From positions 1-14,435 of the forward strand of contig JAGPFT010000018.1 of NCBI GenBank assembly GCA_018056405.1: a DNA stretch of 14,435 bases. Direction: 5' to 3'. Shown here piece after piece: positions 1 to 7,437 of the stretch. The notes below the pieces were generated by a model. The model made no database searches, was not told the origin of the DNA, and saw only the letters and a program-made list of their open reading frames with translations. Source of the DNA: Anaerolineae bacterium (GTDB taxonomy: Bacteria; Chloroflexota; Anaerolineae; Aggregatilineales; Aggregatilineaceae). Each line of letters starts with the position of its first letter. Within the stretch, counting starts at the first letter, position 1. The translations under genes and the position numbers were made by a program.

Positions 1-2256
1 CTGCGCCCCACCCTCTCCGGCGCACTCGATGTCGTGCTGGCCCCCGGTTACGCGACCGGGCAGGGATACGCCGTGGTGCCCTACGTCCAGAACTTCGTGG
101 ACCCCGCTGCCATTGATACGGCAACCGTGCGCGCCATCCTGGAGAATCCCGCGCTGCGCGCCGAGCACGTCCGGCAGATCGCCGCCTTTGTCCTGGCTGA
201 CCCCGGACACGCCGGAGTCGCTGTGGATTACCGCGCCGTGACGCCCGACCTGCATGACGCTTACAGTGCCTTCGCCCGCGAGCTGGCTGCGACGCTGCAC
301 AGCGCAGGCCGGACGCTGACGCTCATCGTCCCCATGCCGATGCCGCTGGGCGCGGACGCCTGGGATAGCGGCGGCTACGACCTGGCCGCCCTGGGGGGCA
401 TCGCCGATGCGCTGGCCGTGCAGGGGCCGCTCGACCCCGCCGCCTATGCGTCTGGCGCGGACGTAGATCGCGCGCTGGACTGGGCTGCGACCCAGGTCAG
501 CCGCAGCCGGCTGTTGCTCGGCCTGAGCGCGCTCAGCGTCGAGCAGACGGCGGATGGGGCGCTGGCCCCGCTGGACTTCGACGCAGCGCTGGCCTACCTG
601 GGCAACGTGACCCTGGAACCAGCCGGCGAGGCCACGCCCGGCCAGACCGTCGCCGCGAGCCTGGCTCACCCCGCCGGCATCGCGGCGGAGTGGCGCTTCG
701 ACGAGGCGGCGCAGACTCCGGCCCTCATCTACCGCGATGCCCAGGGCGTTCTGCTGCGCACGATGTGGATCACCGACGCCCGCGCGCTGGCCGCGCGCCT
801 GGCCCGCGCTGCCGATCACGGCCTGGGCGGGGTGATCGTCAGCGATCTGCTGGCCGACGGTGCCGCCCCCGGCTTGGACGCTATCGTGCTCGCCTACCGC
901 CTGGGCCGCCCGTTGGAGGCGGAGCCGCTGGCGCTCGAATGGCGCGTCCTCTCTGGCGAGACAATCGTCGCGCGCGGCGAAGGGCAGCCCGGCCAGTCGT
1001 TCACCTTCACAGCCTGGGAACAGGCCGGCCCGCTGACCGTCGAAGCGTGGTTCGGCGAGACTCTGATCGGCGCAGAGACGCTCACCATCACTCTCCCGGA
1101 GCCGACGGCAACCGCGACAGCGATGGCGACAGAGACTTCCACACCTGCGCCTATCGTCGCGCCAACCGACATGCCGACTCCCGCGACGCCCACCCCACCG
1201 GCGACCGTGACCGAGACGGCAGCCGAGAGCGCGTCCCTGCCGCTGGCTATGCCCTCGCCCACGCCCAAACCCACCGCTGCCCTGCCCGACCTGGCTGCGC
1301 TGCCCACCGTGGACCCGGCGATCCTGGCCGCCGCCGACCTGGACACGGAGTTCGCCGTTGGGGTGCACACCGGCGCGCTGAGCCGCACGCTGCTGCAGGC
1401 GGGGCGGATGCACATGAAATGGATCGCGCTGGATGTGCGTTTCCGCGTGGGGGCGACTCCTGGCGCACAGGGAGACGCCATCGCCCAGGTGCAGGGCAAC
1501 GGCTTCAAGGTGCTGCTGAGCGTCAGCGGCGACGCGGACGAGTTCGCCGCCCTCGACCGGGCCGAGTACCTGGCCCTGTTCACGACGTATATGGGCGGGC
1601 TGGCCGCCTACGGCCCGGACGCGATTGAGGTCTGGCGCGAGCCGAACGCGCTGATGACCCCGGAAGACTACCTGCGTGTGCTGGCTCTCTCCTACCGCGC
1701 GATCAAGATGGCCAACCCGAACACGCTGGTGATCAGCGGGGCGCTGCACCCGCTCGACGGCGATCCCGCCATCCCCGGCGAGAGCGACGCCATCTACGCG
1801 CAGCAGTTGGCCGCGCTCGGCGCAGCGGGCTGGGCCGATTGCATCGGGGTGCAGTACACGCTGGGGGCGGTGTCGCCGGTGAGCACGACGGGTGATCCGC
1901 GCGGCGACAACCCGATCTACTACCTGCCGGGCGTCACTGAGCGTGCCACCGCCCCCTTCGACGGAGCCAGGCCGTTGTGCTTCACCCGCTTCGGCTATCT
2001 GTCGCCGGAGGGACTCTCGCCGCTCCCGCCCGACTATGCCTGGGCGCAGAACACTACGCCTGCCCAGCAAGCCCGCTGGCTGATGGACGCCGTAGGGTGG
2101 GCGATGAGCGACGCGCGGGTGCGACTGCTCATCTTGTTCAGCCTGGACGGTAGTGCCTTCGCCGAGGGCAGCCCCGAAGCGGGCTATGCACTCGTCCGCC
2201 CCGACGAGTCCTGCCCGGCCTGCGAGACGCTGGCTGAACTGCTCAAAGAGGAGTGA
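1..2256 (+). CDS. Two-barrel surface protein: degenerate GH18 (YaaH-like) plus degenerate GH-A domain, 5' partial
   Basis: The frame is open to the window edge, so the 5' end is missing; the GTG at 34 is internal. Nucleotides 1-900 read like a YaaH-type GH18 barrel: a GVxVDY strand (214-231), a LLLGLSAL strand near 511-534, and a closing segment near 718-850 resembling the family's 'Y.D..G....W..D..S' end. The catalytic Glu of DxxDxDxE is Arg (codon 232-234), and upstream Asp positions are Ala. An Ig-like stretch (about 905-1090) and a Pro/Thr-rich linker (1096-1320) follow. A GH-A-like barrel (1345-2240) then carries VWREPN at 1630-1647, with Arg where Asn is normal, and FTRFGY at 1981-1998, with Arg at the nucleophile position. 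The acid/base Glu (1639-1641) remains. Catalysis by either barrel looks unlikely; glycan binding or a structural role is inferred. The linker and domains suggest an exported protein. It ends convergently with the AarF/UbiB gene. Confidence 0.85.
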   Translation: MRPTLSGALDVVLAPGYATGQGYAVVPYVQNFVDPAAIDTATVRAILENPALRAEHVRQIAAFVLADPGHAGVAVDYRAVTPDLHDAYSAFARELAATLHSAGRTLTLIVPMPMPLGADAWDSGGYDLAALGGIADALAVQGPLDPAAYASGADVDRALDWAATQVSRSRLLLGLSALSVEQTADGALAPLDFDAALAYLGNVTLEPAGEATPGQTVAASLAHPAGIAAEWRFDEAAQTPALIYRDAQGVLLRTMWITDARALAARLARAADHGLGGVIVSDLLADGAAPGLDAIVLAYRLGRPLEAEPLALEWRVLSGETIVARGEGQPGQSFTFTAWEQAGPLTVEAWFGETLIGAETLTITLPEPTATATAMATETSTPAPIVAPTDMPTPATPTPPATVTETAAESASLPLAMPSPTPKPTAALPDLAALPTVDPAILAAADLDTEFAVGVHTGALSRTLLQAGRMHMKWIALDVRFRVGATPGAQGDAIAQVQGNGFKVLLSVSGDADEFAALDRAEYLALFTTYMGGLAAYGPDAIEVWREPNALMTPEDYLRVLALSYRAIKMANPNTLVISGALHPLDGDPAIPGESDAIYAQQLAALGAAGWADCIGVQYTLGAVSPVSTTGDPRGDNPIYYLPGVTERATAPFDGARPLCFTRFGYLSPEGLSPLPPDYAWAQNTTPAQQARWLMDAVGWAMSDARVRLLILFSLDGSAFAEGSPEAGYALVRPDESCPACETLAELLKEE

Positions 2257-2327
2257 CGGCCGGCGCAGCGGCGGATGCGCATACTCCTACACACGCCTCT
2301 TCCCCGCCATCCCCCGTACCCTCGGAC

Positions 2328-2360
2328 AGACTTCCGAAGTTTTCAAAACTTCGGAAGTCT
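2328..2360. terminator. Perfect 16-bp palindrome between convergent genes, likely bidirectional terminator
   Basis: The arm AGACTTCCGAAGTTTT is followed by a single C and its exact reverse complement. As a hairpin it would have a GC-containing lower stem, an A/T upper stem and a small TTC-like loop. It lies 72 bases after the stop of the plus-strand gene and 32 bases after the stop of the convergent minus-strand gene, where a bidirectional terminator would be expected. There is no long T tract after the stem, although each strand has TTTT inside it. A weaker relative, GACTTCAGAAGTC, lies at 7282-7294. Confidence 0.6.
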
Positions 2361-2391
2361 CTTCGACGCAGCGCCCCTACGCCCCTGGCGC

Positions 2392-4314
2392 TCAGCGCTC
2401 GCGCCAGCCGATCAACGTGCGCAGCAGGGCCAGCCCCGCCAGCCCGAACCCGATCGCCCCAAGGGTCTGCTCGCCCGCCGCATAGAGCACCGCCCCGCTG
2501 ATGGCTGTCCCGGCGAAGACCATCGCCCCCCTCAGACGCGCCAGCCCTCGCTCCAGCCGTGCGACCTGGCGCTCGGCGTCGGGGGTGAGCGCGGTGCGCA
2601 CGGTCAGATCGCCCCGCTCGGCGCGGCGCAGCACGTCCTCGGCCAGCGCAGGAAGCTGCACGGCACGGCGCAGCGTCTCAAAGCCGCTATCCAGCAAGAG
2701 GGCGGCCTGCTCCCCGCTGAGCAGGGCGCGCAGCGTCGCCGGATCGAGCAGATCGCGCAGGGTCAGCTTGAGCGGTAGGGGGGTGGGCGGCAGGTCTTCG
2801 CGCTCGGCTAGCAATTCGCGGGCGAAAGGAGCGATCTCCCGCCAGGGATCGAACGCCGGGTCCAGCCCTGTCGCCAGCCCGACGAGAATGCTCACGCAGC
2901 GCGTCAGGTACAGAAAGTCCTGTGGCACCTGGAAAGGCAGCGTGAAGAGCAGGTCGCGGAACTCGCGGCCCAGCGCGGCTATCTCCTGGAACTGCATGGT
3001 GCTGATCTCGGACATGCTCATGCCCCACACGCGCTCGAACACCGCCCGCGACGCTTGCTCGATGCGCTCCAGGTCCGCGCCGGGCAGCAGCACCCCCAGC
3101 CGTTGGTAGGACTGCACCAGCCGGCGCGCGTCACGCGCAGTGAGGGCGTAGAGCGTCTCGCGCAGCCCGGCCTCGATCTCCGGCGTCAATCGCCCGACCA
3201 TGCCGAAATCCACAAAGATCAGGTAGAAGGGCCGCCCGCGCAGCGGCGTTCCATTGGCGTGCGCCCCGCTGCCTGACGGCGAGTCCGGGTCGAGCGGGTA
3301 GACGAACAGATTGCCAGGGTGCGGGTCGGCGTGGTAGAAGCGCTGGATGAAGACCATCCACAGATAGGTGTTGATCAGGCGGCGGGCCACATCGCGGCGA
3401 TCAATGCCCGCCGCCTCGATGCGCTCGTAGTCGGTGATCTTGATCGCGGTCACGTCTTCCAGTGTCAGCACGCGGTGCGTGGAGTGCTCGCGGTAGACGC
3501 GGGGGATGTAGACGCCCTTGTCGGCGGCGAACATGCGGGCGAAGGCTTCGGCGTTGTCCGCTTCGTGGAAATAGTCCAGCTCCTCGACCAGCACGGCGCT
3601 GAACTCGTCGAGCAGGGCGGGCACGTCGGCGCGGCGGGCCACGAAGGGCAGGCGCATGGCCCAGCGCGCCACCACACCCAACGCCTTGAGATCGGTCGCC
3701 ACCAGCCGCCCGATGCCGGGCCGTTGCACCTTAACCACCACACGGGTGCCGTCTGACAGACGGGCACGGTGCGCCTGGCCGAGCGACGCGGCGGCGACGG
3801 GCGTCGTGTCGAACGCGGCAAAGCGATCTTCGGGCGGGCCAAGCTCCTCGACCAGCACGCGGCGAATCTGGGCGAAGGGCACGCTCGGCACTTCGTCCTG
3901 CAGCCTGGCTAGCTCAGCGATCACTTCGGGGGGCAACACGTCCAGGCGGCTGGAGATGAACTGGCCGAGCTTGATCATCACCCCGCCCATGTCGGCGGCC
4001 AGGGTGCAAAACTCGCCCGCCCAGCGCGTCAGGCGCGTGGCGCGCCCGCGCGCTACGCGCTCGCGCCCGACGATATGGCGCAGCACCAGTTCCCAATACA
4101 GCACGCGGGCGAACAGCCACGCGGCGAAGCGCAGCGTGCGCCGGTAGCGCCGCCAGTCTATAGGCTGCGCGGCGAGCAGCGCCGTATGCTCGCTGGGAGC
4201 GAGGGGTACAGCGTGCGCGCGGCCATCAGACGAGGCGCTGCTCGCCGGCTCGGGCGGGCGATCCCGTTCGGCGGAGGGTAGGGGGGCTAAACGTTCGGGC
4301 GCGGGGCCGGTCAC
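2392..4314 (-). CDS. AarF/UbiB (ABC1/ADCK) family kinase-like protein
   Basis: This 640-residue protein has the atypical-kinase signatures of the UbiB/ADCK family: KxGQ (IKLGQFISSR, Lys115-Gln118), an Ala-rich nucleotide loop (VAAASLGQ, about 173-180), VVVKVQRPG with Lys195, EELDYFHEA (244-252), HADPHPGN (328-335) and the metal-binding VDFG (368-371). Two hydrophobic segments at about 597-613 and 617-634 match the usual C-terminal membrane anchor. The first 45 residues are Pro/Ala/Ser-rich and look disordered. The start is GTG with AGGAG seven bases upstream. Family members support quinone or isoprenoid lipid metabolism, but the substrate here is unknown and no ubiquinone gene lies nearby. 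It begins 51 bases after the ArsA-like ATPase on the same strand, so co-transcription is likely. It is longer than the roughly 550 residues common in the family because of the N-terminal tail. Confidence 0.92.
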   Translation of the reverse strand: MTGPAPERLAPLPSAERDRPPEPASSASSDGRAHAVPLAPSEHTALLAAQPIDWRRYRRTLRFAAWLFARVLYWELVLRHIVGRERVARGRATRLTRWAGEFCTLAADMGGVMIKLGQFISSRLDVLPPEVIAELARLQDEVPSVPFAQIRRVLVEELGPPEDRFAAFDTTPVAAASLGQAHRARLSDGTRVVVKVQRPGIGRLVATDLKALGVVARWAMRLPFVARRADVPALLDEFSAVLVEELDYFHEADNAEAFARMFAADKGVYIPRVYREHSTHRVLTLEDVTAIKITDYERIEAAGIDRRDVARRLINTYLWMVFIQRFYHADPHPGNLFVYPLDPDSPSGSGAHANGTPLRGRPFYLIFVDFGMVGRLTPEIEAGLRETLYALTARDARRLVQSYQRLGVLLPGADLERIEQASRAVFERVWGMSMSEISTMQFQEIAALGREFRDLLFTLPFQVPQDFLYLTRCVSILVGLATGLDPAFDPWREIAPFARELLAEREDLPPTPLPLKLTLRDLLDPATLRALLSGEQAALLLDSGFETLRRAVQLPALAEDVLRRAERGDLTVRTALTPDAERQVARLERGLARLRGAMVFAGTAISGAVLYAAGEQTLGAIGFGLAGLALLRTLIGWRER

Positions 4315-4365
4315 CGCTGATCTCCTGGCAAGGTAGTGGGTGGGGCTGGCGTGATGCTGCGGGCA

Positions 4366-5544
4366 CTACCCCTTTGCCTTGACGAAGTGAATGCGCAGTC
4401 GCGCCTGCTCGAAGTGCGCGCCCGCCGTCTTCAGATTCCACAGCGCGAAGGGCAGGATAATGTTGCGCCGGTAGGGGCCGACGCGCAGCGTTAACTCGTC
4501 CGCCGCACGATAGAGATCGAGGTCGCGCTTTTCGGCGAAGGGCAGCGGCACGACCAGGTAGTAGCCGCCGTTTCCGTCCGGCTCGATGCGGTGCGTCTGC
4601 TCGCGGGCCAGCACCTGGGCCGGGTTGCGCTCTCCGTACAGAACAGCGGCCAGGCGGCGCAGCGCGTCCAGGCCACCCACCTCGTCACCGAACATGGGCG
4701 CTTGTAGCAGCGGTAGCTCGCCGAACGCCTCGCCAATGTAGGCGATGTTCTCGGCCTGGTGCTCCTTCCACAGCTTGAAGTAGGGGTCGGTTACGGCGTC
4801 GGGGATGACGCGGTTGCAGAGCACGGCGTCCACCGCATAGCCGTACAGGTTCAGGTAGGTGTAGGTGCGCTGTGTCTCCTTGATGACCATGCGCTCCGGG
4901 TTGATGACCAGGCGCAGGCTGCTGCGCTGCGGGTCGGTGAGGATTTCGCGCACGCTGTCCAACGTGTCGAAGAGGCCGTTGATGCTGTCCAGGGTCTCGG
5001 CGTCGGGCAGGTCGGTGCCGATCAACGGCTTGGCGACCGGACGGAGCAGACGTCCGCTAGCCCCGCGCAACAGCGAGGTGATACGCTGGAACCACCAGCG
5101 CGTCGTGTCCGGCAGGCTGAGCAGGCGCAGCGTCTCGGCGGTGGGCGCAGCGTCCACAATCAGCACATCGAAGTCGCCGTCTTCGAGATACTTGTTGATC
5201 CACAGCAGGTGCGCGCCCTCTTCCAGGCCAGGCAGGATGGTCACTTCCTCGGCGACGATATCGTTGACGTGGCGCTCGCTGAGCACGCTGAGCATCCAAT
5301 GCTGGATGCGTCCCCAGTACTTGTCCATCGAGTAGCGGGCGTCTACTTCTTGTGCCCACAGGTTGTCGAGGATGCGCACCGGCTCCGGGCCGATGCTCAC
5401 TTCCAGCGAGTCGGCCAGCGAGTGGGCGGTGTCCGTCGAGATGACAATGGTGCGCAGTCCTAGCTCGGCGCAGCGCAGCGCGGTAGCGGCGGAGATGCTC
5501 GTCTTGCCGACGCCGCCCTTGCCGGTGTGTACGATGATGCGCAT
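4366..5544 (-). CDS. ArsA/Get3-family ATPase with C-terminal HSP20-like domain
   Basis: This 392-residue soluble ATPase has one nucleotide-binding domain. It shows the deviant Walker A GKGGVGKT (residues 8-15), a switch I region STDTAHSLAD (36-45) and VDAAPTAETLRLL, equivalent to the DTAPTGHTLR switch II of ArsA/Get3. The last 75 or so residues (from GGYYLVVPLPF to RLRIHF) look like the HSP20-like beta domain found on many bacterial and archaeal ArsA homologues. The start is set at MRIIVHTGKGG because GGAAGG lies nine bases upstream; an in-frame ATG at 5601 would add 19 unconserved residues. I see neither the paired ArsA cysteines nor a Get3 CxxC, and no arsB, arsC or arsR is present, so arsenite export is not supported. 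A Get3-like or chaperone-like role is possible but unproven. It sits upstream of the UbiB-like gene in the same direction. Confidence 0.88.
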   Translation of the reverse strand: MRIIVHTGKGGVGKTSISAATALRCAELGLRTIVISTDTAHSLADSLEVSIGPEPVRILDNLWAQEVDARYSMDKYWGRIQHWMLSVLSERHVNDIVAEEVTILPGLEEGAHLLWINKYLEDGDFDVLIVDAAPTAETLRLLSLPDTTRWWFQRITSLLRGASGRLLRPVAKPLIGTDLPDAETLDSINGLFDTLDSVREILTDPQRSSLRLVINPERMVIKETQRTYTYLNLYGYAVDAVLCNRVIPDAVTDPYFKLWKEHQAENIAYIGEAFGELPLLQAPMFGDEVGGLDALRRLAAVLYGERNPAQVLAREQTHRIEPDGNGGYYLVVPLPFAEKRDLDLYRAADELTLRVGPYRRNIILPFALWNLKTAGAHFEQARLRIHFVKAKG

Positions 5545-5722
5545 CGTGCGTGTCCTTCCGGTGATTGTCTCTGGTGATCGCGCGGTCGTTGGGCACAGCA
5601 AAACAGCACCCTACCGATCAATACGCCCGGCCCGCGCAAACGGTGCATGATCGGGGCGCTTTCTTATCCAGATTTTACACCGATGGCGCGGGGACGGCGT
5701 GCCAGATGCAGAGGATGCCCTC

Positions 5723-7036
5723 CTACGGCCCGCCGCCCGGCGTTTCACGGGGAGGCAGCGGCTCAACGATCACAGCGTCAGGGTCGCCTGGGTCGCGGGC
5801 GGGGACGAAAGTATCATCTACATAGCGCTCCATCCACGAAAGCTGATAGTAGGCCGGGCGGCCCTGCCAGCCGTTGTCGTAACCGGCGATGTTGATCGCC
5901 CACCAGTACTCTTCGTCGTCCGGCGTCCAACTGATGTCGGCGATATAGATGGTGATGATCAGGCCCACCCAGGGTCGCCAGTACTGCGCCGCGTAGCGGT
6001 ATGCGCCGACCAGGTAGGCGGCCTGCGTCTCTTCGTCCACAGCGTGCCACTGGTAGTCCGGGTGAAGGGTGTCCGTCGTCCAGCCCAGCTCCAGGATGGC
6101 GACCTGCTTGTGCGCGTCGCCCGCCTCGACCATGATGGCCCGCATGTCCTCGACATGGCGGAAGCACATCCAGCGCAGGAAGCCAGCGGCCTCCGCTTCG
6201 GCGGGCGACATTTCCGGCGGATTACCGTAGCCAGGCGCATTGAGACCCAACACGTCGAAATGAGGGGACGCGCCCGCCGCATACATCTGGCGCAAGTAGT
6301 CCATGTCCGGGACCGCCTCTGGCAGGCCGGTGCCGGTGGGAGCCAGTCCAGCGGAGATGATGATCGCGTCAGGGTCAGTGTCGCGAATGGCTTGGGCACA
6401 TGCGGCCAGCAAGGAGACGTAAGCCGCCGCGTCCGGCGGGTAGCCAAGCCACTCGCGGGTGAGGTTCGGCTCGTTCCACACCTGGTAAGCGGCGATCTGC
6501 CCCTGGTAGCGGGCAGCGAGCACCCCGCAGAACTCCGCCCACGCCGCTAAGTCTAGCGGCGGGTCGCCGGGCGCGTCCGGCGCGGCAATCGCCCAGTCTG
6601 GCGGGCTGTCCAGCCGGGCTACGACCTCCAGACCGCGATAGTTCACCTCGCCCACCACGTCGTCGGCCTTGTCCCAGTGCCACTCGCCGCGCACCGGCTC
6701 CATCGTGCTCCACGAGAAGCGCTGCTTGACGTGCGTGAACTTCATCAGGCGGATGTTGTCCAGATCAATGGTGCGCATCGTCTCGTTCCACCACAAGAAG
6801 GCGTGGATGCCGTAGGTCAGCGAGGGAAAAGCGCGCTCGGTCACAGCGTCCGGGGCCAGGTCGCTGGAGATCGGCGGGGTGGCGGTCGGGCTGGGCGGGG
6901 GGATGACTTCATCGCCATCGCTCAGCAGCAGGCCGATGCCTGCAATGCCGCCAGCGATTGCAGCTACCAGCACAACAACTAACACCGCACGCAGCCTGCG
7001 GGTGCGGCGAGACGAGAAGGGGTGTGTGTCGGTCAC
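5723..7036 (-). CDS. Membrane-anchored GH-A clan glycoside hydrolase-like protein (GH39/GH5-like)
   Basis: Numbered from the GTG at 7036, this 437-residue protein has a short basic cytoplasmic tail (RRTRRLR), one membrane segment at about 17-38, a Pro/Thr-rich spacer and a TIM-barrel domain. QVWNEPN puts the acid/base Glu at about residue 189 (codon 6470-6472). AILELGW puts the nucleophile Glu at about residue 316 (codon 6089-6091). The 127-residue gap is typical of clan GH-A. The barrel is likely extracytoplasmic and acts on surface or environmental glycans; the substrate is unknown. GTG is preferred because AAGGAG (7050-7055) lies 13 bases upstream. The in-frame ATG at 7111 lies inside a mobile repeat and would put 25 odd residues before the anchor. 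The barrel resembles the second barrel of the gene at 1-2256, including a shared 'P.DY.W' stretch after the nucleophile, but keeps both glutamates. Confidence 0.82.
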   Translation of the reverse strand: MTDTHPFSSRRTRRLRAVLVVVLVAAIAGGIAGIGLLLSDGDEVIPPPSPTATPPISSDLAPDAVTERAFPSLTYGIHAFLWWNETMRTIDLDNIRLMKFTHVKQRFSWSTMEPVRGEWHWDKADDVVGEVNYRGLEVVARLDSPPDWAIAAPDAPGDPPLDLAAWAEFCGVLAARYQGQIAAYQVWNEPNLTREWLGYPPDAAAYVSLLAACAQAIRDTDPDAIIISAGLAPTGTGLPEAVPDMDYLRQMYAAGASPHFDVLGLNAPGYGNPPEMSPAEAEAAGFLRWMCFRHVEDMRAIMVEAGDAHKQVAILELGWTTDTLHPDYQWHAVDEETQAAYLVGAYRYAAQYWRPWVGLIITIYIADISWTPDDEEYWWAINIAGYDNGWQGRPAYYQLSWMERYVDDTFVPARDPGDPDAVIVEPLPPRETPGGGP

Positions 7037-7051
7037 GAGTCCTGATGTGCT

Positions 7052-7060
7052 CCTTGTGGG
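7052..7060. repeat. Left target-site duplication of family A copy 1
   Basis: CCTTGTGGG lies directly against the left end of the element and is repeated exactly at its right end. On the minus strand it reads CCCACAAGG and supplies the AAGG of the ribosome binding site of the GH-A gene. Confidence 0.7.
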
Positions 7061-7240
7061 GGTGTGTGCAAAGGGTGTCAGTGATACGTGTGACGCTGGC
7101 AGTAGCCTCACCCCCAGCCTCGCCCCGCTCGGCTTGCCCCCTCTCCACGACGTGGAGAGGGGGCGGCGAGGCGCGCCAGCGCCGAGCAGGGGTGAGGCTA
7201 AGGAGCGCGACCCTGTTGCCTGGCAGGTTTTGCACGCACC
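7061..7240. mobile_element. MITE-like element, family A copy 1, with 9-base target duplication
   Basis: This 180-base non-coding element has inverted ends: GGTGTGTGCAAA on the left and, read inward from the right, GGTGCGTGCAAA. Inside is a second inverted pair, TAGCCTCACCCC (7103-7114) and GGGGTGAGGCTA (7189-7200). At the centre is a perfect 13-bp hairpin (7137-7149 with 7151-7163). It encodes no transposase, so it would have to be moved in trans. It is flanked by an exact 9-base direct repeat. Confidence 0.75.
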
Positions 7241-7249
7241 CCTTGTGGG
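7241..7249. repeat. Right target-site duplication of family A copy 1
   Basis: CCTTGTGGG directly abuts the right end GCACGCACC of the element and is identical to 7052-7060. The remaining bases to 7437 hold no gene. They contain a small palindrome, GACTTCAGAAGTC (7282-7294), set inside CAGGGAC (7258-7264) and GTCCCTG (7292-7298). Confidence 0.7.
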
Positions 7250-7437
7250 CAGTTCTGCAGGGACGCGGTTCTGTACGTCCAGACTTCAGAAGTCCCTGTC
7301 CATGCAGCGCCCTGCCTCCTCAACCTTCCCCGGCAGCGGTGCCAGACCGGGGCCAGGGCAGCAGGTGTTCGGGGGCCTGAGTGACACGTGCAAGGTTAAC
7401 ATAGCAGCGCTGTGAAGTCCAAAGTGCGAAGCTGCGG

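Noticed and set aside
34..36. GTG at 34 as the true start of the first gene
   Set aside because: The frame is open to the window edge, the codons before it read as part of the same barrel domain, and an exported protein would need a signal peptide that is not present here.
894..1583. Open frame on the minus strand inside the first gene
   Set aside because: It is the complement of the Pro/Thr linker and barrel, giving low-complexity Val/Gly/Ala text with no family signature.
4366..5544. Arsenite efflux ATPase for arsenic resistance
   Set aside because: There is a single ATPase domain, no recognised metal-binding cysteine set and no neighbouring ars genes. The HSP20-like tail points to the broader ArsA/Get3 group.
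5614..5654. Possible stem CCGATCA with TGATCGG in the 178-base gap
   Set aside because: The seven-base stem has a loop of about 27 bases and no T tract. It is also a self-complementary GATC context, so chance is a good explanation.
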